Notes: generated by a model from the sequence alone, not told the origin. A DNA stretch of 60,000 nucleotides from Apostichopus japonicus (GCF_037975245.1 NC_092569.1:5948501-6008500), one strand, 5' to 3'. Positions 45,622-57,967 are shown, counted from the first letter of the stretch. Numbers and translations are program-made.

Positions 45622-48600
45622 GTTACTGTACTTTGTTTTACATTCAGGCCGATTTCCCAAATATGTACAAACGGCACTGCACAAGTTGAGGACAGTATAT
45701 AACCCTGCAGTTCATTTTGTCAATACCTACTTCAACTGAAATATGAAAAGATCAAGACATATATTGATATACAAGGATAAGTAGGGGAAAAATCAACAAT
45801 ACAAGCAACAAGTTTGAAAAATAAGGTCCCGTGAAAGGTGACGTCAGAAACTTAGCTGGGTTTTGGCGACCTTTCCCAGAAGAATTACATTTTTGTGGTA
45901 GGGTCATGCTCAACATGAGATTTAAGCCTACAAACTTTTAGCAGTATTTTGAAGGTTCTAGTAAAGCTATTATATGTGTATATAGTCCATATAGTTACCG
46001 TTTAGTATTCTCCGATAGACTATGTATCAAGGATTATTAGTTACATGGAACTATAACACTAAGCCATTTGATTGCTTGGTACTCTAGCTCTTAGCAGAGA
46101 GCCTCAGCAACGTTGTAGAGATCACACCTAGGTTGACCAGTGAAGGGGTAGAAACATAATCCGGTTCACATCCCCGCGTTGCCCAGCTGTTGCTACGTCT
46201 AAGATTCAGATCAAGATTTTATTTCGTTTCTGATAAAGACACGTACAACACAGAGAACGGACAGTAAAAGTCAGATATATGATGAACAGTACGTAGGAAT
46301 AAGGAAATGTGAATATCAATAAAGCAAAAAAATTAAAACTTAAAATAATTTTGAGTCCTCATAAGCCAAGACTGTAGGCTTTTGCACAAATCATAAACAG
46401 AAATTAACTCGGAATTAAATACCCAAAAATTACTGATACTTAATAACCATAATAAACGCATGCACAGTATGTAAACTTATGTAGACAAATGTTTTTTTCA
46501 ATAATATAAGTGGTAGGCCTAGTCTCCTATAGGTTAATTCAACCAAAATATATAGCGTAAGCAATGTATATTATATACATACCAAATTCTGGCAGCAGTT
46601 CTGTCTTACAAGCTCTCTTACAGTATATTAACCGGGTAAAATCTGATACGATTTCCAATCCACGATCCATGTACAATTTCTGTCTCTACGATACAGTAAT
46701 ATTATTGAGTAGCCTAGTATGAGCTTATACCGCATACCTCATAGTTTACGCCGTGACTGGCGTTGAACTTTTATTTCCGCTAGTCCTTGAATGACCCGCT
46801 AGTCCTTGAATGTTGAATGACTGGTTTCACCAGCAGTAAATGTAGCCGTGTATTGGATTAAGCCTAAGCGTTCACGAGTCGATGACTTGTATAGCAGAAC
46901 AAACGAAACGACCAGCTCCGACTCAGAGATCTATTCTCTTTGGTATGCAGCACCTGGGAGGATCACGATGCCTAGTATTTCGCTGCACTTTGTACGCTAA
47001 CGCATAGTTCAATAACAAGTTCAATGAGTTTCTGTTTTGTTTTCTATTGTTATGCTTTTATTGGACCGGAAGGATTTCTTCATAACGTTTGAACTAAAAC
47101 CAATGTAAACACCACTCCTTAACTTGCACCACTGCTACTGTATTCGCGTTTCTACGTGAAAATCAGGGTTTAAACCGGTCAGTCATTTCAAGTTGACACC
47201 TACATTTTGACATCTATATAGATATAACTGAAATTGTTGTCCAAGGTTGGGATTATGTAGAAGTTTCGGGCTGAAAGTATAATGGTGTCAGAACCTTCAC
47301 TTTGTCTATAGTTCAAAGTCGTATAAGGCAGGTCTTCAGCTTGTATCTGTATTCATGCTTCAGAAGTTAACTAGTACTGCAGGTCACGCTAATCGCTATC
47401 ATAGTTAGGCTTCTTCTCTCGGAGACACTATCCGAGCAATAGATCGCCCACCGACTAATGGGTAGTATCTAGTATTCCATCTTCAAGGTGGTACTGAATT
47501 GACGCCCTGGTAGCGTCATGTTCATACGGTTACAGTCGCACTGTAAGGGGACTGTAGTACGTACAGCTGTTACACATCAAGGGTTTTCATTAGCCTACTG
47601 CTGGCTCTAACCAGGGAGTTGTTATAACAACTCCCTGTTATAACTGGATAGTCGCATTGAAAATGGTTATAAGGTTAAGGACAAATGCAGCTTTTCATTT
47701 GATACTGTTCGTTCTCTGCGACCTTTTGACGTAAGGACACCAGGGAATTGCTGGTATAATGAAACAGTGAAGCTCAGTGAAACGTGAATTTATGGTATGC
47801 AGCGTGAATCTATACAGAACCAGGTGTTCAATGATGCGAGTTTGTACATATGTAAAGGTAGACTATGAGTAATGGTTTCCATAATGAAACCAGCAGTCAG
47901 TCACATCAAGTTTGAAAAGCAGATCGACGTATCTATGGATCTATAGAAGGTAAAAGTGAAACTGGCCACTTGTTTGCAGGGTCGTCGCTAGAGGGGGTGT
48001 GGGGGGGGGGGTCTCACTCCCCAAACTTGGTAAAACTGACGATAGTTGGGAAATTTGAGTGCGACAGTCAGAATTTCCGGCTGTCGCACTCTTATATACC
48101 TAACCCTATTCATATATTTCTGTGATTGTGAATGACCTAAAATTGAACAATTTCGGTTAAATTTTAGCTTTATTGAGTCATATTTCCACGTTTTCCTAGC
48201 CACTTTGTTAAATTGTATCACGCGATGCTTATACTCCACCATACAAAACTTCGTATGATTTTGAATATTCTAAAACTAAAAAATGCCTAATAGAACTACT
48301 GTACAAGGTTCGCCAGCTTCAATTCGGTTTATTCATGTACTAATTTTGCTATTGTGTGGGTTGACCCTGTTCGCCAGTTTCAAGTAAGTTCAGGATATAT
48401 ATTATCTCTATGATATATAATAAAAAAAGGTCAGCTAATCTACGGAAGCTTAAAAGTGCCATCAACATAACAAAAACTTTGCCCCATAAGTTGACATTTT
48501 TCAGTAAATTGTTTAGATAACAAGATAAAATCTTATAAGAAATCTGCAAAATGTTGGATTGCTCAGTTGCTTAACTGAGCAATTGAAAAATTTTCTGCAA

Positions 48601-49329
48601 AGTGTTTAATTGACAACTAATCGTTCAACATTTTTCATGTGAGTGATACATACCCCCCCCCTATTAATATTAAGCGCGCTAGGAAAAAGCACTGTAATTT
48701 TGGTAATTCACTATGTCGTCGAATATAATAAGTTGGAAAAAAAGTTTTCCCGTTCGTTACATTAAGCTTTGTAGTTAGTAGTCTATGTAGCCTTCAAGCA
48801 GATAACTTATACTCAGCTGCTTACTTGCTTAACCAGAGTGATTAATAAGTTTGTGAAGTGGAGGCCAGTGGGTACAAATGTATCGAAAAAAGTTCGGAAC
48901 AAAAGTGCAGTCGCGAAATATGGGGTGTCTGACTGACAGTGACCTCATCGTTTACGGGTAGCGTGGGGGGGGGGTACAAGGTAGCAGTCGGAATTTTCTG
49001 GCTTCAAACCCATCCAGTTCGAATTTCAGCAACTACACTCCCCCCCCCCTCCCCCAAATCATCAGGCTTTAGCTACGTCCCTGCATTTATGTATTTGTTA
49101 CAAGTCTTAGTACCCACTCCATTTATTTACGTTTGACAATGCTTACAAGGGAAAACGGGGGAAGGGGAGGGAAGGGGAGATGAAAGGTGGATATTGAATT
49201 TCTTGTAAGTTTAACGCGGAAATCAGGAACCGTTTCTATATATTTTCTGTCGTTGTTGCTGCTGGGACGAAACTGTTGCAGCTCACGCGTGTCTAACAAA
49301 TATAGTTACCTTTGATGCTTATACTACAG
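45622..49329. other. Long stretch without recognised gene
   Basis: No exon-like conserved frame seen. Contains isolated G and C runs (about 48001-48011, 48653-48661, 48965-48974, 49041-49049) that resemble inner ends of hAT-like MITEs. A CAGGGTCGTCGCTAGA left-type end at about 47978 and a TTTAGCTACGTCCCTG right-type end at 49083 lack clear partners. Confidence 0.4.
47611..47636. repeat. Perfect 26-bp palindrome
   Basis: CAGGGAGTTGTTA followed directly by its reverse complement. Nearly the same palindrome, with a 2-base spacer, sits in SLC22 intron 1 of both arms (about 3519-3546 and 40682-40711). Confidence 0.8.
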
Positions 49330-49710
49330 CATAGGCGTAGGAGGCGGGGTGGGGTGGAGGCTGGGGGCAGCCCCCAACCAAATAATGTTGTGAAAATTCG
49401 GGCAATATGCTGAGAATTTTTTCGGGTACCTACTGAAAGAAAAAGGAGTTTCAATGTGTTTTTCGATGGTTCAACTTATATTATTATTATCATTATTATT
49501 GTAACGACTTCCCCAATAATTATAACCAATATGAAAGGGTGATAACACAGTAAATGATTGTATGTTATTGGCATACGATGTAATAACCGATGCATGCCTA
49601 TATGATTAGCACATTAACATGTTGAACGCTGGCGAAAAATTGTGGTTATATTTTTCGGGCAAGTTGTTACAGACCCCCCCCCCCCCCCCAAATCAAATTT
49701 GGCTCCTATG
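49330..49710. mobile_element. Short hAT-like MITE
   Basis: Ends CATAGGCGTAGGAG and GGCTCCTATG, with inner G-rich and C-run ends. Exact 8-bp repeats TACTACAG (49322-49329 and 49711-49718). 381 bases, non-coding, with an ATT microsatellite inside. Confidence 0.85.
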
Positions 49711-50214
49711 TACTACAGTAAATGAAGCAAATGGATGGCGTATAAAAAAAATCACAAAGGAAACTAGTTAAGATTGGGAATAGGTACTTTACAGCAGTTG
49801 GTGATGTTACTAAGCCTACATAACGATCATTTGATTTGATTCGATTCAATATCATGGTTCTAACTTAGTTACAGGATTATAAATGGTATCGACAAAAAAA
49901 GAGGAGATAATCAGTTTTGGAACATTACAGTGGTGGAAGCTGAATGTATTACATACCAGTAGAATATGTAGAAGTCGTATATGAAGGACTATTATCTTCC
50001 ATAGATATGTTCTTATCATTAATGGTGATATAGAGAAGTTATTAATGTGTATATTATTATATATATCTTCAAGCGCGAATCAAGGAATGCAGGGTAGTTT
50101 CCGGCCCCTCCCCATCGCCTTTCAACTCCACAAGAGAATTAAAATGTTGTTATTTACACACCCTCGCGTATTGACCAATATTTATATACTTAATTTGTAG
50201 CTGCAATATGTGAT

Positions 50215-50420
50215 GTAATGTGATGTAAATAAAATCTTATACAGCGCACTACGCGCGATGCATCTGTGCGCTTTACAAACAATCTAGAATATACAATGAC
50301 ATAAAATAGTAAATACATTAAACAGTAAATACATATACCATATACAGATATATACAGAAATATGGGACCAAAAAACGATTAAAAGCACTGGTGAATAGTA
50401 AAGCGATAAAACAGATTGAC
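50215..50420. repeat. SINE/LINE-like 3' fragment
   Basis: Contains AAATCTTATACAGCGCACTA, a short hairpin around GCGCAC/GTGCGC, and CTTTACAA motifs. These resemble the tail sequence in the insertion at 35265-35560. Identification is by resemblance only. Confidence 0.35.
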
Positions 50421-50918
50421 AACAAATCTACAGATTGCACTATTTCACGTCTAAATTTTGTTTCTGGGAGAGACTCTACGCCATACATTAGGTGAGCTGG
50501 GGTGGGGGGAACCCATATATCCCCTACATGGGAGTTCGCATCAACGATCCCGGGCTATATTCCCTTCTTTGTAAAATCATTGATCCACCTTTGGTCCACT
50601 CCAGAAAGTGTTATGCCTGTACCTCAGTCAGTCATGGGAATTTAGAACTTGACTTGAAACCTTTCGAAATCTTGTGAACTGCCCCACAGTGTGCAATGGA
50701 CAAGTTAACAAAACATTTTCGAACGGAGAAAACCACATACAGAAACATTAATCATTTTCTCCGTCAAACAAGAGTTGTATTGAACGTGACTCTGATTTTT
50801 AGCGATCCTGTTTTCCTCACTGTCTGCCATATTTGATTTTGGGGGTGGGGTGGGAGTGGAGGGGGAGACCGAACTACAACAGACAAACGTAGCACCAAAG
50901 TAAAACACATCCCTTGGA

Positions 50919-51350
50919 CAGTGACATGCGCAAAAAGGCAAGGACAGGGGGCGATGCTCCCCCTCACAACCCCCTCACAACCCCCCCCCCCCGACCTGAG
51001 TACTTTTTATATACAAGTATAGGTGAATATTATATAACTCTGAAGGGTCTACACCTTCTTTCAAGCCAATCCACACACAAAATAAACAGCATTTATGAGC
51101 ACAACCTTGCGTTTAGACCTAACAATACAAACCTGAGCATACTCAAAATGCATCATTGCGTCTAAACTTTTATGTTTTATGTCATTTATTGGGGGGGGGG
51201 GCACAGGGCCACACTTCTCCCATAGAAAAAAAAAGCTTGATTGATCCCTGGCCCTTCCATAAAAGTTTTTCATACTCCTATGCCTAAATCAATCTGGGGA
51301 ATTTATTACCCCCCCCCCCTCCCACTCTGCGATTCTTGTGCACGTCACTG
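50919..51350. mobile_element. Short hAT-like MITE
   Basis: Ends CAGTGACATGCGCAAAA and TTCTTGTGCACGTCACTG are inverted with few mismatches. Flanks CCCTTGGA (50911-50918) and CCCTCGGA (51351-51358) match at seven of eight. C and G runs lie inside. Confidence 0.78.
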
Positions 51351-51358
51351 CCCTCGGA

Positions 51359-52890
51359 TATGCATGCTACAATACAGACAGACGAAAATGAACCTCTAGT
51401 TTTATACCTTCTGTTCCCTACCAACTGGATACAAGTCGATCATTTAACACATCGGTTGTACTTGAAAGGGAACCGATAATGACAGCCATACAGTAAGTCA
51501 TCCGTACAGTTAAATATTGAACCTTCTTTTACTGCTACCATTAGACCTTTGGTCTCATCATAACGTGTTATTGCTTTTATAATATCTCTCCATGTATATG
51601 ACTCTCGTGGATTATAGTTACTACAAAATCAGTATTACAATAGAATGATGGAACGCCAACTGATACTAAAAACATATGTAACGAATTAGTGGACTTGAAG
51701 ATTACCGGTATTGGCACCAAGTTTTAGCATGCTACGATTTGCAAAAAAATTTGAAACACACTTTCGCGGCATCGTAGCACATCAAGTCTAGAGCAAAGGG
51801 ACAGTGGCGAAGCAAAGACCCAGGGGTCCCGGTGCAGGGATACAAATGGACCGGCAAACGGAGAATCCATACAGGGAAAGTGATTTCTTTATACTTGACA
51901 ATTCCCAGACGCGCTGATATGGCAATATCCGGCCCTAAAGAGCTAACTGTGCCCCTTTGATATTCTGACTACACGCTTAGTATCAACACTACTGCTGCTA
52001 CAACGAATGAGTGGTTAGTTTGTTCGGTACGTGTCAACGGGCTCCTCTGTGGACCGGGGACCGGGGACTGGGCTCCGGGCGACAGCCCAGTTTGCCCCCA
52101 CTGACCTATAATAACGCCGCTGGTATAAGGAAGAGGAAATTGAAATGGGTTTTTCAAATAACTTTGTAAAAAAAGTCATTCTCTTTGATATAAATATTGC
52201 AGCATGTCTGCCATCGGAATATCACGTGATTCCGCAAAAAAAAAAAATTGCAATCGTCACACATCACAACGTCTTAATTCGCTTCTTTACAAAGAAGATC
52301 ATGTTGAGGGCTGTCTACCAGCTCCCTACAGGATCATGTATAGCAGCACCAGATACTCATAGCTGGTACATTAGCTATACTGTTGATGTCCTGTAACACA
52401 TGTTACTGTGTAAAGAACACAAAGTAGTAAATACTGATGCACGGCTGTGGGACATGAACAGTAATTGATGTAGCAGCTCAGGGAAATCAAGTTAAACTTT
52501 TAGTACCTACACAAACTATCCTGCAGGGTGACTTCTTATAAAAAACAGAAAAGGATAAGTTTATAAATACTTGGCTGGTTGAGCTGCCTCTTGGATAGCG
52601 CTGAGGGTGAAAGCTGTGGTGAGTCAGAGAGGGCAGCAAGGCAGCAATGAAACCATGGTTTACGGGAAAAATAGTACTTCTTTTCATTTGTTTTGAGAAT
52701 CCATAAAAGGATGACTACTCCTCTCCTCTCCTCCCCCACCACCCCCAACCCACCACTCCTCTCCCTCTTGCGCACATTCCTGGGTAGGCATTCTAATTTG
52801 CATGATTAGCTAGATCTTACAGTATTTACATATCCCGGTCATTTTCTGTGATGTTATTATTGCTGCATAGCTGAGTCTAAGAATCAGTGA
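51359..52890. other. Spacer before satellite, no gene seen
   Basis: A possible decayed hAT-like element spans about 51802-52122 (CAGTGGCGAAGC at the left, AACGCCGCTG at the right, no matching flanks). A truncated relative of the foldback element of 38798-39162 lies at 52353-52475. A CT-rich stretch is at 52715-52770. Confidence 0.4.
52353..52475. repeat. Truncated relative of the 38798-39162 foldback element
   Basis: Shares the terminal ATACTCATAGCT and, in opposite orientation, GATGCACGGCTGTGGGACAT and CACATGTTACTGTG with the foldback arms. Confidence 0.65.
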
Positions 52891-52894
52891 ACAT

Positions 52895-55530
52895 ATCTTA
52901 CTTTCTATGAATACTTATGGCTTAGAATACATACGAACCATATTTATTTATGAATATGTATGGCCTAAATTACAGAATAATCTATCAATAACGGTGGCTT
53001 AGCGTAATTACGAATATGATGAATCTATGAATTTCTGTGGCTTACAAAACTAACATAATTCACTTATTTATGAATTTAAATAATATATTTATCTATAAAT
53101 ATCTGTGGCTTGGAATACATATGAGTTGAATTAATTTATCGATATGAGTGGCTTAAAACACTTACATAGCCTACTTTTTATGAATATTTGTGGCTTACAT
53201 CACATACGTAATATATTTATCAATACGTCTTACACTATCTAAATTATCAATTAATCTATGGATATTTAGGGCTTACACGACTTTTTCTGTTAATATGTGG
53301 CTTACATTGCATACATAATGATTAATCTATGAATACATGCATGTGTCTTAGAATACCTTCGAAACAGACTCTGAGGTTATGAAACAGATTTATCTATGGA
53401 TAGTTGTGGATTAGAAAACTAAAATAGTTTAACTTACTTTTGCATATCTGTGGCTTACACCACTTTATGTTATGGATCTATTTATGCATATCTGTGAATT
53501 AGAATACCAACGAATCATATATTTATCTATGAATATGTATGGCTTACATGGCATCATGATCTATGAATATATGTGGCATACAAACTAACATAGTTCACTT
53601 ATTTATGAATATCGGTGAATATCTGTGGAATACATCACTTACATGAAGTATAATTCTATGACTATTTGTGGCTTAGAATTCATAATTATATCGATGAATA
53701 TTATGGCCTACATAGCAGATTAATCTATGAATATCTGTAACATACATGAATATCTGTGGCTTACACCACTTTACAGTATGGATTTATCAATGAATATATG
53801 TGACTTATAATACATACCAATCATATTTATCTATGAATATGCGTTGCCTAAATAGCAGATTAATCTATGAATATCTGTGGCTTAGAATACATACGAATCA
53901 TATTTATCTATGAATATATGTGGCTAACAAAGCTAAACTTACTTATGAATATATGTGGCTAACACCACTATACAGTATGGATTTATCTAAGAATATAAGT
54001 TAATTAGAATACATACGAATCATATTTATCTATGAATATTTGTGGCCTAAATAAGGGGTTAATCAACGGTCTAGCGTGCGTTACTCACAGGATTAATGCA
54101 CGATCGGGGGATAATGCAAGCGATGCACGAGGGCGGAGCCCGAGTGCATCCAGCGATAGCATTAACACCCGGAGTGCATTAATCATGTGAGTAACGCACG
54201 CTAGACCGTTGATTAACCCCGTTCATTCATACACTACCATTTGTGTGGGGGAAAAATCATAAAACAAAACATTTTTGGTTACATATAACCAAAGATTTAT
54301 TAAAGTGATGCCCCGTAATTTTACCGTGCGTTACTCACAGGATTAACCACGGTCAGCTGACCTGAATGGACCAATAGGATTTAGGAATCTTTACTAAGTA
54401 TGAATGAATAGCAGATTAATCTATGAATATCTGTGGCTTAGAATACCCACATAGCTAATTGACTTATCTGTGACTTACATCACATACTTAATGGATTTAT
54501 CTATGAATATGTTTGGCCTAATCTATTGAATATCTGTTGCTTACAACTATTACCTAGCTAACTTATTTATGAATATCTCTTGCTTACTACACTTACATAT
54601 GTTTATCTATGAATATTGGTAGCTTACAAGATGTATATTTCAGATCTATCTATATATGAATATTTGGCCTATAACCCCTAGCCCATATAACACGTGTATT
54701 TATGAATTTCAGTAGCCTACAACAATAGCATAACATATGTATCTAAAAATATCTGTGGCCTACAACACGTAAATAACAGATGTACCTATGAATATATGTG
54801 GCCTGCAACACTCACTAACATAACATATTCTATGAATATATTTGGCCTACAACACTCACTAACATAACATATGTATCTATGAATATATGTGGCCTACAAC
54901 ACTTACATAACAGATATATCTATGAATATCAGCGGCCTCTAACACTAACATAACATATATATGTATGAGCATCTGTGGCCTATAACACAAACGTAACATA
55001 AATATCTAAAAATATCTGTGGCCTACAACACTAACATAACAGATGTATCTATGAATATCTGTGGCCTGCAACACTCACTAACATAACAGATGTATCTATA
55101 TGAATATCTGTGGCCTGCAACACTCACTAACATAACAGATGTATCTATGAATATCTGTGGCCTGCAACACTCACTAACATAACATATGTATCTATGAATA
55201 TATTTGGCCTACAACAGTAACATAACAGATGTATCTATGAATATCAGCGGCCTCTAACACTAACACAACAGGTATATCTATGAATATCAGCGGCCTCTAA
55301 CACTAACACAACAGGTATATCTGTGAGCATCTGTGGCCTATAACACTAACGTAACATAAATATCTCAAAATATCTGTGGCCTACAACACTAACATAACAG
55401 ATGTATCTATGAATATCAGTGGCCCATATAACACTAACATAACATATATATCTAAAAATATCTGTGGCCTACAACACTAACATAACAGCTGTATCTACGA
55501 ATATCTGTGGCTTACAACACATACATATAA
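52895..55530. repeat. 43-47-bp satellite array, block 1
   Basis: Roughly 50 imperfect units of the type TATCTATGAATATCTGTGG followed by CCTACAACACTAACATAACA. Units are 43 bases in the tidy part and 47 where CTCA is added. The first half is degenerate, while about 54760-55530 is more regular, as expected of a recently expanded core. A MITE interrupts it at 54055-54405. No conserved reading frame. Confidence 0.92.
54055..54405. mobile_element. MITE with perfect 34-bp inverted repeats inside the satellite
   Basis: 54055-54088 and 54187-54220 are perfect reverse complements (starting GGGGTTAATCAACGG). A third copy of part of the repeat, GTGCGTTACTCACAGGATTA, is at 54325-54344. The satellite unit (CCTAAATA / ATAGCAGATTAATC) resumes on both sides, marking an insertion of about 350 bases. 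Confidence 0.8.
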
Positions 55531-55559
55531 CAGGTGTATACATAAATATATATAGCCTA

Positions 55560-55999
55560 CTACAACAATAGAACATGAATAAGCCTACATTTTTTACATA
55601 AATTCAAAACTTGTGATAAGAATAAAAAAATGTCGTGATAATTAGACCACTTACTTCATATTGACATAGTTAATTGACCTTGACGCGGTTTTATTTTCAG
55701 AATCGGTTGTAGCTGTTATAACCGGTTCCAGAATGCCTCGGTATTGTTTCTCTTTGGCGAGACCGTCAATACCTCCTCGAGAATGGAATCGACATCGGCA
55801 GGTATGGAACTGCCTTCGGTAAAAGGCGTTTGTACATATAAATACACTGGCTGTATTATCCCTTTCGTGGGCTTCCCGTTCGTTCGCAAATATTTTGCAT
55901 TTGATGCACAAGTTCAAAAGTTAAATCTAAGCCATACTTCTTTTCGGGAAGGAAAGATAAGGTGTGGTGGAATGGGTAACGTCTGTGGTTGAAAAGCAA
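55560..55999. other. Unassigned sequence between satellite and hAT fragment
   Basis: Open frames occur on both strands (88 codons at 55651-55917 on the minus strand, 82 codons at 55744-55992 on the plus strand) over moderately GC sequence. I recognise no domain and see no clear splice sites. Confidence 0.3.
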
Positions 56000-56897
56000 A
56001 ACGGCTGGGTCTTAAAACCTGCCCGGGCATTTTTCACCTAGACCGGGCCATTATTCATTGATATATTATTTACAAGTGAACGTCGTCCTGGGGGAAGGGT
56101 CTTAGGGGAGGGGGTTCCCCCTCCCCATTGAGATTTTTTGAAGTTAAGGAATGCCTAGATACAAAATGGTGCCATACTTCTTAGCTCTGTAGGTTACAAT
56201 AATCCTTTAAAAAGATCCCAAAACAATTTCCAGAAGCAACACTTCATTAAACTGAGGAAAGTTAAAAACGTAAACAAAATTATACAAAAATATATGCTTT
56301 AGACTGGAATTTAATTAGTTTTTCAAGCATTTTATTGTGACAAATGCTTGATTTTTTGTAATAAACCTAAATAAAATTCACTTAAACATATATGTTCAAT
56401 AACACGAGCACATGTCATGTCTAAGAGAGTAGGAGCCTACGCAGTTTGCTGCTTCTGGCAGCCACACCATCAATGATATTTTTAGTGTCAAGTTTGGCCA
56501 AGATACTTTTTTTCACAGATATCAACATGAACGCCTCAAGATGTTCTTGTGTCATTGTACTTCTCAAACGGTTTTTGATTCTCTTCAAGGCAGAGAAAGA
56601 ACGTTCACATGCAACTTGTGACACAGGTAGCGTTAGCAGCAGCTTGTAGGCAGCTCGATGCTCTCGTGAGCATCTGTGAAAAGGTTCAACTTGAGGAGCA
56701 CCTTGCAGCAGAGAGGACAGTCTTTATACATGACTGATTCCCACAGTTAAAAATATATTTGTACACAGGCCGTCTGTATTCTATTAACTACTGTGAAAGT
56801 GGGCTGTAATTTTCACCAGGCTCCTCAGCTTACAGGCCCATCGGGCCACCGGCCCACCGGGCATTGCCCAAATGCACGTGTGGCCAGTCCGCCACTA
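56000..56897 (-). mobile_element. Decayed hAT element with transposase C-terminus
   Basis: The right end reads GGCCAGTCCGCCACTA, the usual hAT CAGTGGCGGACTGGCC end with one change. GC-rich subterminal palindromic words (GGCCCACCGGGC and GCCCGGGC) occur near both ends. The left border is inferred from sequence near 56000-56030. Inside, minus-strand sequence encodes part of a hAT transposase (separate entry). Confidence 0.6.
56421..56720 (-). pseudogene. hAT transposase C-terminal dimerisation domain, fragment
   Basis: The minus strand reads a frame containing AYKLLLTLPVSQVACERSFS followed by ALKRIKNRLRSTM, then LEAFMLIS and a stop at 56421-56423. The CERSFS-LK-IK--LRSTM block is the hallmark of the hAT-C dimerisation domain, found in hAT transposases and in derived host proteins such as ZMYM1-like. 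The catalytic N-terminal part is not present nearby. The Met-initiated part is only 67 codons, but the similarity continues upstream of that Met to about 56720, so this is a remnant and not a small gene. Confidence 0.75.
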
Positions 56898-57882
56898 TTG
56901 AAAAGGTAAAACCAAACGAGCTGAGGTCTAGAACATTTCTTTGAGATATTTCCTAGCGAAGCACGGTGTGGATAATTGGGTGAAACGCTTGTGTCTCAAG
57001 CGACATACTTTCATGAAAGCAACACTATGGACCGTTTCGCTGAAAACTACGTCTCTTAATGAAATAGATATTTCAAAACAAAATTTATTACTGAACTTAA
57101 AATGTAAGTGTTATGTCATAGTAGCGCCTTCAGCTACATCATAATGTTCCCCAAAACAAATTCTTTACAAACGTGCGGTTGCTGTAAAAAAAAAAAAAAA
57201 AAGTGGTGTACAGCAAAACCCTAAATTTGTTCTTTTCGCCAAGTGAGCTACGAGGAAAAAGAAATAATGAATGCTCTCGTGCGGTATTCAAATTTGAAGA
57301 ACGTGGAGAGATTGAAATCAAGGTGTAGGTGCATCCGATAAATATTTATTCTCTGTTAAAGGAGAACGAAATGTCAGATGTCTTACATTCGCTGGTTTAA
57401 GTAGATCCACTTATCCGAGAGATAATTTAATGGGGAATTGTAATGGGAGTAGAATTAGGCCTAAGTCAATTACGGACGTTTGGCATTGTTTAAATTTGTT
57501 TAATTTCATATTTTTAATTAGTTAGATACTTAACAAATTGTTTAGATTTTTTTAAATTGAGTCCGAGTTTTAAGCACACTTTTTTATCGATAGCATGAAT
57601 GGCTTATCTAGCCCACACGTAGCTAGTTGGAATTACAAGAATTATTTATAATTACGTTGGGATTTGTAATGTATTAAGCTTTGTTGCGTATCCGTTGAAT
57701 AAATTATTTATATGGGTCTCAAATGCGGTCTCATGTACTCAAAACAATTGTTCGAGTGCGACTTCTTGCAGTGTTAGTAAGACGATCCGGAATATTTAGT
57801 ATTGAAAAAGTGTACTCACGGTTTTTCTTCTTCATCTGTTCCCTTCCTTCCCTTGGTCCCCTTACTGTCCCTAGATACTTAC
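56898..57882. other. No gene recognised
   Basis: AT-rich sequence with an A run at 57186-57202. Nothing supportable. Confidence 0.35.
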
Positions 57883-57967
57883 CACGGACCAGCGGAGTAA
57901 AAAACCAGTCGATCGCCACGATTGACAAATAGAATCCGACACAACTTAAGAGTGGAAATAAAGGCAT
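57883..57967 (-). CDS. Possible first coding exon (hydrophobic N-terminus)
   Basis: On the minus strand an ATG at 57967 opens 28 codons, starting MPLFPLLSCVGFYLSIV, that look like a signal peptide or membrane anchor. It ends at a strong donor, CCGTG|GTAAGTATC (57883/57882). Downstream exons would lie to the left, but I could not find a partner. It may be a chance donor. Confidence 0.25.

Noticed and set aside
53000-55530. CRISPR-like array
   Set aside because: The regular 43-47-bp periodicity comes from whole-unit tandem repeats without unique spacers, in a eukaryotic genome.
57731-57967. Full 78-codon minus-strand frame as an intact small gene
   Set aside because: After the donor at 57882 the residues become charged and low-complexity; if anything here is coding, it is the first 28 codons as an exon.
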